Shown here: positions 16,743 through 25,647 of the stretch, piece by piece | Layout: every line of letters begins with the position of its first letter | Position numbering within the stretch: position 1 is the first letter of the stretch | NCBI GenBank assembly: GCA_030693705.1 | Contig: JAUYAB010000090.1 | Coordinates: 40,403 to 104,402 of the forward strand | Direction of reading: 5' to 3' | Origin: Ignavibacteria bacterium | GTDB lineage: Bacteria > Bacteroidota > Ignavibacteria > Ignavibacteriales > Ignavibacteriaceae | Length of the DNA: 64,000 nucleotides | Translations under genes and position numbers: made by a program | Notes under the pieces: generated by a model | What the model was told of the DNA's origin: nothing | The model's database searches: none | The model's input: only the letters and a program-made list of their open reading frames with translations

Positions 16743-17916
16743 CGAAATCTTAAAACCAACATTCTGGAAAGTGGTTTCTGTAATAATAGTAACAGCGGGA
16801 TTGTATTCAACTTTTTTAAGATTTTCACAGGGACTTGGAGCAACAACCAATTTGTACGACACGGCTCCCTGGGGTTTATGGATCGGATTTGATTTTCTCG
16901 GCGTTGGGCTCGCAGCGGCAGGTTTTACAATCGCCGCAACCGTCCACATCTTCAATCTTCATAAGTATGAACCATTAGTAAGACCCGCTATTCTTACAGC
17001 GTTTATCGGATATTCACTTGTGGTTTGTCTGTTGGTAGTTGATTTAGGTAGACCGGAAAACTTCTGGCATCCGCTCGTCATGTGGAATATTCATTCCGTT
17101 ATGTTTGAGATAACCTGGTGCATCATCTGTTACACTACGGTACTTACCTTAGAGTTTGCACCGGTTGTGCTTGAAAAATTTAAACTTAAAGCGCCAATTA
17201 AAATTCTTAAAAAGATTTCAATCCCGGTTGTAATTGCAGGCGTGCTCTTTTCAACGCTTCATCAATCATCATTCGGCTCATTATATTTGATAGTTCCGGG
17301 AAGGCTGCATCCTTTGTGGTACTCCTCTCTCCTTCCGGTTCATTTCTTTATTTCATGTATTGCCGCAGGGTTATCGATGATTATTTTTGAATCGTATCAA
17401 GTCAGTAGAGCATTTAATGAAGAGAAAGGTTTCAAGAATCCTGGATTAAAGATGGAAATTTTATCAGGTGCAGCGTTTGCCGTGTACATCGTTTTAATAG
17501 CGGGTTTCCTTCTAAAAATATTTGATTTTATTAGTAACGGGAAACTAATCTACCTGACTATTGCCTCGACTGAAACTTATCTTTTTTTGTTAGAAATAAT
17601 TCTCGGGACAATTGTTCCGATTGCTTTACTCAGTTACAAAAAATTCAGGATAGACAAAAAATGGCTCTACATTATATCCATCTGTGTAATTTCAGGATTA
17701 ATTCTGAACAGATTAAATGTAAGCGTTACTGGTTTAGCCGCATCTTCCGGAGTAAATTATTTCCCATCGTTTGATGAAGTAAGTATCACCATGATGCTTG
17801 TAGTACTTGCAATGTTCGCTTTTAGAGTGGTTGTTAATTACTTCCCGGTTTTCGTTGAAGAAGAAGTCCACAACATCGCGCTGGATAAAAAAATACAATT
17901 AACCCATATAAAATAA
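16732..17916 (+). CDS. NrfD/HmcC-type polytopic membrane subunit, second copy
   Basis: The 394-residue, roughly ten-helix NrfD-family protein is paralogous to the one at 12215-13462. It shares FSQGLGATTNLYDTAPWGLW, GFDFLGVGLAAAGFT, FWHPLVMWN and FSTLHQSSFGSL. It would hold the quinone site and pair with the ferredoxin whose gene it overlaps by 11 bp. No multihaem cytochrome follows; the next gene, 6 bp on, is a GcvH-like protein. Loss of the cytochrome partner suggests a different electron partner from that of the first module, or sharing of the first module's cytochrome. Confidence 0.92.
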   Translation: MKPNEILKPTFWKVVSVIIVTAGLYSTFLRFSQGLGATTNLYDTAPWGLWIGFDFLGVGLAAAGFTIAATVHIFNLHKYEPLVRPAILTAFIGYSLVVCLLVVDLGRPENFWHPLVMWNIHSVMFEITWCIICYTTVLTLEFAPVVLEKFKLKAPIKILKKISIPVVIAGVLFSTLHQSSFGSLYLIVPGRLHPLWYSSLLPVHFFISCIAAGLSMIIFESYQVSRAFNEEKGFKNPGLKMEILSGAAFAVYIVLIAGFLLKIFDFISNGKLIYLTIASTETYLFLLEIILGTIVPIALLSYKKFRIDKKWLYIISICVISGLILNRLNVSVTGLAASSGVNYFPSFDEVSITMMLVVLAMFAFRVVVNYFPVFVEEEVHNIALDKKIQLTHIK

Positions 17917-17922
17917 ACTAAA

Positions 17923-18651
17923 GTGAATGAGATGACGGATCGAACTAATTACCAAAGCACAAGCTACGAAATGCTCAAGTGTATCTGGATGGCTTCGCAG
18001 GTTGTTGAATATAAATTATGCGACCAGAAATTTGATTGCGAAAATTGTCCATTTGATAAAGTGATTGGAAATTTTTCGAATCAAAAAGAAGCTCAATTTA
18101 CCGGAGGAACAAATGTTGCAAAGATCATTTCTCGCAAATTGCATAATCTTAAGTACGATCATAACATTATTTACCTGAAAAATAATCTTATCGCTAAAGA
18201 ACTCTTTCACAATACATTTTATCTTGGCATCAATCCGATTTTGACAAGCTTTCTTGATACAGTAAGTACAATGTTGAAATATGAACGAGGTAAAAATATT
18301 TCTTTGGGAGAAGAAGTTATCAGAATTTTCGGAGCTTGGGGATCTGTCACTCTTTCCGCGCCAATGGATTTTTCAATCTATGATAAAGTTGACGAACTAT
18401 CAGATGAAGCAACCGGATCGCGTTGGTTTGCAGTAATCGGTACATCACAACATGATATTTTGCGAGGTACTGTTCACGAAGAAGCATGGGGAAAAATGCA
18501 CCAAAAAGCGGTTGGAATAATTGAAGGGATCAAATCTTATTATCCTAAAGTTGGCGATACCATGCATGATGGAGGAACCCCTATCAAATTTCTTCATCAA
18601 CTTGTCGGCGCAAAACGATATCTAAATATTTTGAATTCTTTATGTTCTTAA
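17923..18651 (+). CDS. Divergent GcvH-like protein with N-terminal Cys cluster and TMHDGG motif
   Basis: The protein has 242 residues if the GTG at 17923 is used. An ATG three codons in is an equal candidate and neither has a strong ribosome site. The N-terminal part has C-x5-C-x2-C-P (Cys33, 39 and 42, CDQKFDCENCPFD), a possible metal or FeS site. Residues about 95-175 follow the pattern of the GcvH-like domains nearby (YLGINPILTSFLDTV, GKNISLGEEVIRI, TLSAPMDFSIYDKV, SRWFAVIG) with no lysine at the lipoyl position. The tail contains GDTMHDGGTP (213-218). No membrane helix. I know of GcvH-like proteins beside NrfD modules in other anaerobes but cannot name a characterised one. Confidence 0.82.
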   Translation: MNEMTDRTNYQSTSYEMLKCIWMASQVVEYKLCDQKFDCENCPFDKVIGNFSNQKEAQFTGGTNVAKIISRKLHNLKYDHNIIYLKNNLIAKELFHNTFYLGINPILTSFLDTVSTMLKYERGKNISLGEEVIRIFGAWGSVTLSAPMDFSIYDKVDELSDEATGSRWFAVIGTSQHDILRGTVHEEAWGKMHQKAVGIIEGIKSYYPKVGDTMHDGGTPIKFLHQLVGAKRYLNILNSLCS

Positions 18652-18810
18652 AATATTTTTAGCAATCATCTCAATTAACCTTAGTTGTCATTTATCAAAA
18701 TTTAACTTATTGATTGGGAAAATGTCTCAACATTAATCAGATAAGTGAAGGAATAGATTGTAAATCGGAAAAGTTATGTCTAATTTTACAACACATCTGA
18801 AGGGGATTTT

Positions 18811-20403
18811 ATGAAAACTAAAGTTCTAAATAAGTTAAGCGTTCGACTGATAATTTCTATTTCAGTTATTTTGTTTACTATTCTTTCGGTCTATACTTAT
18901 TTCATAATAAATAATCTCGATAGTTATTTAACCGAAACAAGATTTCAGAGCGCATATAGTATTAGCGACTTGATTAAAAAATCAACACGCTACAGCATGC
19001 TGTTAAACAGGCGCGAAGATGTCCATCAAATAATTAAAACGCTTCGAACTGAAATTGGTGTTGAGGAAATACGGATTTACAACAAACAGGGGTTAATAAT
19101 ATTTTCAACAAACCCGAATGAGATACTTAAAAAAGTAAACGTAAACGCTGAAGCTTGTATTGTTTGCCACAACAGCACCATCCCACTACAAAGTTTAACA
19201 AAGCAAAACAAAATTCGGATTTATAAAAATTTCCAAAACAAAAGGGTGCTTGGATTAATTAACCCAATTCAAAATGAACCCGATTGCTCAAGTGCAGATT
19301 GTCATGCACACTCGCCGAAAGTACGAATCCTTGGTGTTCTTGATGTGGTTGTTTCATTGGATCAACTTGATTCTATAATCCAGAAAAGCACAAGAGAAGT
19401 AATTCTCACTGCTATTCTCATTATCGTGGTCATTTCATTTTTCTCCGGTTTATTCATCACCATTTTGGTTAACAAACCGATAAAAAAAATAAGAGAAGGA
19501 ATTGAAGAGGTTGGGAATGGTAATTTAGATTTTAAAATTGAGGTCAATTCAAAAAACGAATTGGGACAAATGGCTCGGCGGTTCAACGAAATGTCAAGTA
19601 AATTAGATGAAGCTTATAAAGAGATAAAAAATTGGTCGGAAACGTTGAACGATAAAGTCAACGAAAAATCTGAAGAGTTGAAAAATATCTACAATCAAGT
19701 CAATCAAATTGAAAAACTTGCATCACTTGGAAAACTATCTGCTACAGTTGCACACGAATTAAATAATCCTCTCGAAGGAATTTTAACTTACAGCAAACTT
19801 ATCGCAAAAAAATTACAAGCTTCGCAGAAAGAAGCCGAGCATGCTAAAATAATTGGGTACCTCGAATTAATTTCTCACGAATCTGCCCGCTGCGGAAAAA
19901 TAGTTAAAGACTTACTTATCTTTTCGCATGGTGAACGGGATGAATTTGCAAAAGAAGACCTTGTGACAATAATTGATAAGAGCGCAACCGTTATTAAACA
20001 TCATCTTGAAATTAATGGAATTACCTTAGTAAAAGATTACGATGAGGTTCCGGTTGAAATTGTGTGCAACGCACATAAAATTCAACAAGCGTTAATGTCT
20101 CTACTGATAAACTCAACTGAAGCAATGCCGAATGGCGGAAAAATCACAATTAAGTTAATCCGTGAAAAAGAAAAAGTAGTAATCAAGGTTGCTGATGAAG
20201 GAACAGGAATCGGAGAAAAAGATTTACCACATATCTTCGAACCATTTTATTCAACGAAAGAAGCATCGAATGGTACCGGACTTGGTCTGGCTGTGGCTTA
20301 CGGAGTGATCACTACACATAAAGGAAAAATTGAAGTTGAGAAAACTTCTATTCAGGGAACTACATTTAAAGTAGTTTTACCTCAAAACGAACAACTTGTA
20401 TAA
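18811..20403 (+). CDS. Membrane sensor histidine kinase with haem-type motifs, second copy
   Basis: This 530-residue paralogue of the kinase at 9173-11041 has TM1 (about 12-33), a periplasmic sensor with CIVCH (116-120) and CSSADCH (159-165), TM2 (about 197-220) and HAMP. A coiled coil and an H-box with His315 (TVAHELNNP) follow. Then come an N-box (LLINSTEAM), G1 (DEGTGIGE) and G2 (NGTGLGLAV). It lacks the zinc-ribbon insert. It sits 159 bp after the GcvH-like gene, possibly with its own promoter, and 11 bp before a sigma-54 regulator, its likely partner. The paired CxxCH/CX4CH sensor suggests c-type haem binding and redox or gas sensing. That is inference from motif and context. Confidence 0.92.
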   Translation: MKTKVLNKLSVRLIISISVILFTILSVYTYFIINNLDSYLTETRFQSAYSISDLIKKSTRYSMLLNRREDVHQIIKTLRTEIGVEEIRIYNKQGLIIFSTNPNEILKKVNVNAEACIVCHNSTIPLQSLTKQNKIRIYKNFQNKRVLGLINPIQNEPDCSSADCHAHSPKVRILGVLDVVVSLDQLDSIIQKSTREVILTAILIIVVISFFSGLFITILVNKPIKKIREGIEEVGNGNLDFKIEVNSKNELGQMARRFNEMSSKLDEAYKEIKNWSETLNDKVNEKSEELKNIYNQVNQIEKLASLGKLSATVAHELNNPLEGILTYSKLIAKKLQASQKEAEHAKIIGYLELISHESARCGKIVKDLLIFSHGERDEFAKEDLVTIIDKSATVIKHHLEINGITLVKDYDEVPVEIVCNAHKIQQALMSLLINSTEAMPNGGKITIKLIREKEKVVIKVADEGTGIGEKDLPHIFEPFYSTKEASNGTGLGLAVAYGVITTHKGKIEVEKTSIQGTTFKVVLPQNEQLV

Positions 20404-20414
20404 GAGGAAAATTT

Positions 20415-21770
20415 ATGGACAAGAAAGAAAGAATACTCATTGTCGATGATGAAAAAATTGTAAGGGAATCTCTTTTCCACTGGTTTGAAGAAGAAGATTA
20501 TGATGTTGACACCGCTGAAGATGGTGAAACGGCACTTAACAAATACGAGAAAGAAAAATTCGATCTACTTCTTGTTGATATGAAAATGCCGGGCATGAGC
20601 GGTTTAGATTTATTATCGAAAATAAAAGCGATCGATAAAGATGCTCTTATAATTCTCATTACCGCTTTTGCTTCTGTTCCAACCGCAATTACTGCGTTAA
20701 AAAACGGCGCGTATGATTACGTTACCAAACCCGTTGACCCGGATGAACTTGCACATCTCGTAAAAAAAGCTCTTGAGCAGCGAGCGCTAAAAATTGAAAA
20801 TATTCAACTCAAAGAAAATATCGACGAAATTATTAAACCTGATAATTTGATCGGCGAAAGTTTTCAGATGAAAAAGATTTATGAACTCGTCCATACTGTT
20901 GCACGTACGGATACTACCGTAATGATTAGGGGCGAAAGCGGCACAGGAAAAGAGTTGGTAGCTAAAGCTATTCATATAAACAGCAGCAGAAAATATTTTC
21001 CGATCATTCCGGTTAATTGCGGTGCGTTAGCGGAATCACTTCTTGAAAGCGAACTTTTTGGACACGAGAAAGGCGCATTCACCGGCGCTCAATTCAAACG
21101 AAAAGGTAAATTTGAAATGGCTGACCGGGGAACAATTTTTCTTGATGAGATAGGATCGATCTCACTGAAAATGCAAATTGAACTGTTGCGCGTTATCGAA
21201 ACAAAACAATTTAACCGCGTTGGCGGAAACGAGCTGATTAAAAGTGATTTCAGAGTTATTATAGCCACGAATGAACCACTTGAAGAACTTGTTAAAGCTG
21301 GAAAGTTTAGAGAAGATTTATATTACCGACTGAATGTATTTACTATCGTTATTCCTCCGTTACGTGAACGAAGAGATGACATTCCGCTGCTTGCAAATTT
21401 TTTCATAAACAAATTTTCGAGGGTAATGAATAAACCGGTAAAAAGCGTTTCGAAAGAAGCGATGGATTTTCTGATCAACTACGACTGGCCCGGTAACGTT
21501 CGCGAGTTGGAAAATGCAATCGAACGAGCGATGGTAGTTGGAAAAACTAATTTAATTATCGTCGATGATCTCCCCTTTCACGTCTCATCAAACAGTTTTG
21601 GATTGGACGGAGATGCAAAAAGTCTTTCCGCAATGGAAAAAAAGTATATTCAAAAAATATTGAATGAGAATAACTGGAATATTTCCAAAACAGCTCAGGA
21701 ACTTGAAATAGACAGAGTTACCCTTTATAACAAAATTAATAAATACGGTCTGCGCAAAGCCGAATATTAA
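20415..21770 (+). CDS. Sigma-54-dependent NtrC-family response regulator, second copy
   Basis: This 451-residue protein has a receiver domain with VDDEK and phospho-acceptor Asp55 (LVDMKMPG). The AAA+ domain carries Walker A GESGTGKE, the sigma-54 loop GAFTGA and Walker B GTIFLDE. A C-terminal Fis-type helix-turn-helix follows (TAQELEIDRVTLYNKI). It lies 11 bp after the haem-motif kinase. The minus-strand kinase is instead paired with GcvH-fused regulators that lack DNA-binding domains, so this protein is the only evident transcription factor of the whole redox region. It may control one or both divergent operons. Its stop codon overlaps the next start by one base. Confidence 0.95.
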   Translation: MDKKERILIVDDEKIVRESLFHWFEEEDYDVDTAEDGETALNKYEKEKFDLLLVDMKMPGMSGLDLLSKIKAIDKDALIILITAFASVPTAITALKNGAYDYVTKPVDPDELAHLVKKALEQRALKIENIQLKENIDEIIKPDNLIGESFQMKKIYELVHTVARTDTTVMIRGESGTGKELVAKAIHINSSRKYFPIIPVNCGALAESLLESELFGHEKGAFTGAQFKRKGKFEMADRGTIFLDEIGSISLKMQIELLRVIETKQFNRVGGNELIKSDFRVIIATNEPLEELVKAGKFREDLYYRLNVFTIVIPPLRERRDDIPLLANFFINKFSRVMNKPVKSVSKEAMDFLINYDWPGNVRELENAIERAMVVGKTNLIIVDDLPFHVSSNSFGLDGDAKSLSAMEKKYIQKILNENNWNISKTAQELEIDRVTLYNKINKYGLRKAEY

Positions 21771-22300
21771 TGGATATCTTTATCGCCCCGTTGAAGTTTT
21801 ACAGCGCCCCGCTGCTACAAAACCTTGTTACAGAGCTGTCCAAAAGATTTTCATCAGCCATTCATGTAATTGACCTAAAGATAAATCTTGAGGATTTTTT
21901 TTCGACCGAACGGGAGCAATATTTTTCCACACAGATCATCGCGGAAGCAATGAAGTTAACTGATAAATTTGACGGGAAAATAATTCTCTTAACTGATGTG
22001 GACATTTTTGTTCCGGTTCTCACGTTTATTTTTGGCGAAGCGCAGCTTAATGGTAAACACTCAATCCTTTCCGTATGTCGTTTGCACGAAGAATTTTATT
22101 CCGGAGTTTCCGATGAACATCTTTTATTTCAGCGGACAGTTAAGGAAGCGCTCCATGAGCTCGGTCATTGTTACGGATTGCGCCACTGCGTTGATTGGGA
22201 CTGCGTTATGCATTCCTCTCCGGGGATTGAGGAAGTAGATATTAAGGGAAATATTTTCTGCCGTAAATGTATTTCTAAGATCGAAGGATATAAAACCTGA
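21770..22300 (+). CDS. amzA: Archaemetzincin-type zinc metalloprotease
   Basis: The 176-residue protein has the archaemetzincin signature: HELGHCYGLRH with three zinc-binding His and the catalytic Glu, then Cys-x4-Cys-x-Met (CVDWDCVM), then a distant CRKC near the C-terminus that completes a second zinc site. Length fits the family (about 170-200). No signal peptide is seen, so it is cytoplasmic. The ATG overlaps the TAA of the sigma-54 regulator by one base (TAATG), so translation is coupled. Natural substrates of bacterial archaemetzincins are unknown to me. The coupling to a redox-signalling operon suggests regulated turnover of a component. Confidence 0.92.
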   Translation: MDIFIAPLKFYSAPLLQNLVTELSKRFSSAIHVIDLKINLEDFFSTEREQYFSTQIIAEAMKLTDKFDGKIILLTDVDIFVPVLTFIFGEAQLNGKHSILSVCRLHEEFYSGVSDEHLLFQRTVKEALHELGHCYGLRHCVDWDCVMHSSPGIEEVDIKGNIFCRKCISKIEGYKT

Positions 22301-22398
22301 TTTCGAACTTTTGTTTCACACCAGCCCAATTAAGCACACAAGAAAACAGTCCAATCTATTAAATAGATTAGAAACTATTTCCTCTTCGGAGGAATTTA

Positions 22399-22429
22399 TT
22401 GGAAAGTTGTTCAACGAAATTTATATTTG
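22399..22429 (+). promoter_or_regulatory. Candidate Bacteroidetes-type promoter for menF
   Basis: A TTG at 22399-22401 and TATATTTG at 22422-22429 match the TTG / TAnnTTTG layout with a 20-base gap, 23 bases before the menF ATG. A perfect 8-bp palindrome (AATCTATT-A-AATAGATT) lies just upstream at 22353-22369. This layout belongs to Bacteroidetes sigma factors. Whether this organism uses it is unknown. Confidence 0.3.
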
Positions 22430-22451
22430 ATTTAATATTTACCATATTTAA

Positions 22452-23855
22452 ATGAAATTATCTTTAGACAACCTAACAGCATCATACGAAATTTTCTTAA
22501 AAAACAAACTACAGGAAACAGATAATTCGACAAAACCGAACCAGCTTTTGAGTTTTTGTTTTAAAGCTCCGAATGATTTCTTTACCGAAGATTTTCTTTT
22601 TCTTTTAAATGATTTTAGCGACGATTTTTATTCCTGCGCAGATGGAAAAGAACTTTCGGCGTTTGGAAATATTTTTTCCCTTCAGGCTGAAGGCGCTGAC
22701 CGATGGGAGTTAATAGAGGAATTATATAAAGAATTCCCGGAGCCGCTTTTCAATTCGAACGAACCGTTTTTTATTGATTCTCCGTTATTTTGTGCGGCAG
22801 TAAAATTTAGCGATGAAAAGAAGAGCGCGGAGTGGAGTAATTTCAACAACATCGAATTTTATATCCCGAAGCTCATTATTAAAGTTGAACAAAAATCTTT
22901 CCTCTTTCGATTTAATGATTTAGTTACTCCAACGTTCTCAATTATTGAAGCAAAAAATGAATTTAGTGCAACAGTACATAAAATTTTTATAGGCGGAAAA
23001 GCAAGGAATGACGAAGCAGTCATTGAATACAAAAATTCAGTTGATCTTATAGCAGAGAAAGATGCATGGAACTCAAAAATTGAGATGGCGCTTTCGGCAA
23101 TAACAAATAATTCGCTTACTAAAATTGTCCTGGCAAGAAAAATGTCATTCACTTCAAATGCTCCCATTCCGCTCCAAGCATTACCTGGAAGATTAAAGAG
23201 AACAAATCCATCAGCCAATATATTTTTCATCAAAAAAAATGATACCGTCTTTTTGGGTGCTTCGCCAGAAATATTGATTGAAGTTAAAAACAATACTCTA
23301 AGAACTGAAGCGATTGCCGGTTCTCGAAGAAGAGGGACTACTTTAGATGGAGATTCTGCATTCGAAAAAGAGTTGTTCGACTCAAATAAAGAGCGGGCAG
23401 AACACAGTTCCGTAGTAGAATTTTTAGTTACTAATTTAACAGAATTGACGTCAGAGGTACGCTACAATAAAACACCAACAGTTAAAAAGCTAACTTCAAT
23501 ACAACATTTATCAACTGAGATAACTGCAATATTAAAAGAAGGTTCCTCCCTTTTTGGAGTAATAAAAAATATCTTCCCGACTCCGGCGGTGTGCGGTTTT
23601 CCAAAGGAAAAAGCCATGCAACTTATTTCTGAATTAGAAGATTTTGACCGTGGATTATATACCGGATTAGTTGGATGGATTTCTCCTTCATCCGCAAGAT
23701 TAATTGTGGCAATCCGTTCGGCGCTTATTAATAAAAACACGATATTTGTTTACGCCGGTTGCGGAATTGTTGAAGGTTCCAACCCGGAAAGTGAATTTGC
23801 AGAAACTGAAACAAAATTTAAGACTATCCTTTCGGCTTTTAATGAAAAAAGTTAA
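22452..23855 (+). CDS. menF: Isochorismate synthase (menaquinone pathway)
   Basis: The 467-residue chorismate-binding enzyme converts chorismate to isochorismate, the first committed step to menaquinone. The C-terminal two thirds carry family motifs: KIVLARK, FLGASPEILI, EAIAGSRRRG, KERAEHSSVVEFL, HLSTEI, FPTPAVCGFPKEKA, DRGLYTGLVGW and YAGCGIVEGSNPESEFAETE. The N-terminal third is more diverged, as usual. It overlaps menD by 14 bp, which supports MenF rather than a salicylate or siderophore enzyme. Menaquinone is the expected partner of the NrfD subunits encoded just upstream. Confidence 0.94.
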   Translation: MKLSLDNLTASYEIFLKNKLQETDNSTKPNQLLSFCFKAPNDFFTEDFLFLLNDFSDDFYSCADGKELSAFGNIFSLQAEGADRWELIEELYKEFPEPLFNSNEPFFIDSPLFCAAVKFSDEKKSAEWSNFNNIEFYIPKLIIKVEQKSFLFRFNDLVTPTFSIIEAKNEFSATVHKIFIGGKARNDEAVIEYKNSVDLIAEKDAWNSKIEMALSAITNNSLTKIVLARKMSFTSNAPIPLQALPGRLKRTNPSANIFFIKKNDTVFLGASPEILIEVKNNTLRTEAIAGSRRRGTTLDGDSAFEKELFDSNKERAEHSSVVEFLVTNLTELTSEVRYNKTPTVKKLTSIQHLSTEITAILKEGSSLFGVIKNIFPTPAVCGFPKEKAMQLISELEDFDRGLYTGLVGWISPSSARLIVAIRSALINKNTIFVYAGCGIVEGSNPESEFAETETKFKTILSAFNEKS

Positions 23856-25608
23856 TAAAAATATTTTGTGGGCTACAATTTTTTTTGAACAACTTGCCAG
23901 ACTTGGTGTAAAGCATGTCTGCATCTCTCCCGGTTCTCGAAGCACTCCCTTAACACTTGCCGCAGTGTATAATAAAAAACTAACTTGCTTAAAAATAATC
24001 GATGAACGCTCGTCGGCATTTTTTGCTGCCGGAATTGCGAGAACAACCGGAGCGCCCGTTGCACTGATCTGCACATCCGGGACTGCAACCGCAGAGTATT
24101 ATCCCGCAATAATTGAAGCATATCAACATCGAATCCCTTTGATTGTTTGCACGGCTGACCGCCCGCCGGAGCTTGTAAATAGAGGGGCAAACCAAACTAT
24201 TAACCAAAAGAATTTGTACGCAAATCATATTCGTTTTTTTGCCGATGCCGGTTTGCCCGAGACTTCACCAAAGAAATTGGAGAAAATAAAAAATATTGCC
24301 GTTCGATCCGTTGAGATTTCTTCGATTACAAATAAGGGTCCGGTGCACATCAACTTTCCTTTCGAAAAACCTTTCGAACCGGAAACATTTACAGATGCCA
24401 ACCCAACTACATTCGACATAAAGTACTCTTCAAAAAAAGAATTGACAGTAAAAGAGAAAATGCTTTCGAAAGAGATTGATCCTTTGATAAAAGTGATCGC
24501 ACGGGCAAAAAACGGATTGATCATCGTTGGACCTGACCAGTACGATTCAAAATTTCCAGGATTGATAAATGCAGTTGCAGTTAAAACCGGATTTCCGATT
24601 TTTGCTGATGGAGCATCTCAATTACGGTTTGGCAAATCTTACAAGAATAAAGTAGTTGCAAATTATGATGCGCTGCTTCGCTCGGAATATTTTATAAATG
24701 ATTTTAAACCCGATCTGATACTTCACTTTGGAAGAACAATTACTTCTAAAGGACTTGAACAATTTCTTGAAAAAACATCTGCTCCGAAATATTTGATTAA
24801 TGAGTTCGGCGATTGGTTCGATCCTACCGGGAAGGCTGAAAATGCATTCGCAATTAAACCATTTATGTTCTGCCAAAAACTTTTAACATCAAAAAAGATT
24901 ATTCCTCTATCCGATGAGAAAAAAGAATGGCAGCGTTTTGTAACATCGGCAGATGAATTAACAGAAAGAATTAAACACGAAACATTTGCTTCAACAATTT
25001 TTCCAAACGAACCTATATTAATAAACTTGCTGCTTGCAAGTCTTCCGGGCAAAGTAAATATCATGCTCTCAAATAGTTTACCCGTGCGTGATTTTGATTT
25101 CTTCGCTTCAAATCTATCAAAAGAAATTACTGTGTTTCATAACCGCGGGGCAAGCGGCATTGATGGAATCGTTTCGACAGCTTTGGGTATCGCTTATAGT
25201 TCGGGCAAGCCAACTGTACTGCTAACCGGAGATCTTGCGTTTTATTATGATCTTACCTCCCTTCTTACTGCAAAACAATATAGTATCCCTTTGATCATCG
25301 TTTTGGTGAACAATGACGGCGGAGGGATTTTTCAATTTCTCCCGATTTCAAAATACAAAGATGTGTTTGAGCAGTTTTTTACGATGCCTCACTCGTTATC
25401 ATTCAAACCTTTTGTTAAAGAGTTCGGCGGGAATTATTCACTAATAAAAAAGCAAAATGATTTTGAAAAACAAATGAACAAATCTTTATCCGCTAAAAAC
25501 TTCTCTGTACTTGAAATTAAAACAGACGCTGTTTCTTCACTTCAATTAAGGAAAGAATATTGGGAAGAAGTTTCACAATCCTATAAAAATAAAAAAGCCG
25601 CAAAATAA
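23842..25608 (+). CDS. menD: MenD, SEPHCHC synthase (ThDP-dependent)
   Basis: The ATG at 23842, inside the end of menF, gives 588 residues. An upstream TTG would add 46 residues read from menF coding sequence and is rejected. Motifs include CISPGSRSTPLTLA at the N-terminus, ThDP-site Glu in KIIDERSSAFFAAG, CTSGTAT, TADRPPEL and GANQTI. The C-terminal ThDP/metal site shows LTGDLAFYYDL and VNNDGGGIFQFLP. It makes SEPHCHC from isochorismate and 2-oxoglutarate. The men genes that normally follow are not downstream, because a terminator and a convergent gene come next, so the rest of the pathway is elsewhere. Confidence 0.95.
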   Translation: MKKVNKNILWATIFFEQLARLGVKHVCISPGSRSTPLTLAAVYNKKLTCLKIIDERSSAFFAAGIARTTGAPVALICTSGTATAEYYPAIIEAYQHRIPLIVCTADRPPELVNRGANQTINQKNLYANHIRFFADAGLPETSPKKLEKIKNIAVRSVEISSITNKGPVHINFPFEKPFEPETFTDANPTTFDIKYSSKKELTVKEKMLSKEIDPLIKVIARAKNGLIIVGPDQYDSKFPGLINAVAVKTGFPIFADGASQLRFGKSYKNKVVANYDALLRSEYFINDFKPDLILHFGRTITSKGLEQFLEKTSAPKYLINEFGDWFDPTGKAENAFAIKPFMFCQKLLTSKKIIPLSDEKKEWQRFVTSADELTERIKHETFASTIFPNEPILINLLLASLPGKVNIMLSNSLPVRDFDFFASNLSKEITVFHNRGASGIDGIVSTALGIAYSSGKPTVLLTGDLAFYYDLTSLLTAKQYSIPLIIVLVNNDGGGIFQFLPISKYKDVFEQFFTMPHSLSFKPFVKEFGGNYSLIKKQNDFEKQMNKSLSAKNFSVLEIKTDAVSSLQLRKEYWEEVSQSYKNKKAAK

Positions 25609-25622
25609 ATTTCTGCGGCTTT
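25594..25622. terminator. Bidirectional terminator between menD and the convergent acyltransferase gene
   Basis: Arms AAAGCCGCA (25594-25602) and TGCGGCTTT (25614-25622) form a 9-bp stem flanked by an A run on the left and T-rich sequence on the right. The menD stop codon lies in the loop. It serves the plus strand, and probably also the convergent minus-strand gene ending at 25648. Confidence 0.85.
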
Positions 25623-25647
25623 AACTTTTACAATTCTTTATAACACA

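Noticed and set aside
7146..18651. Glycine cleavage system
   Set aside because: GcvH-like domains are present, but no P, T or L proteins are, and the lipoyl lysine is not evident. Context is redox and signalling.
23704..23841. Longer menD start at a TTG inside menF
   Set aside because: It would translate menF coding sequence in another frame. The ATG at 23842 gives the normal MenD N-terminus and length.
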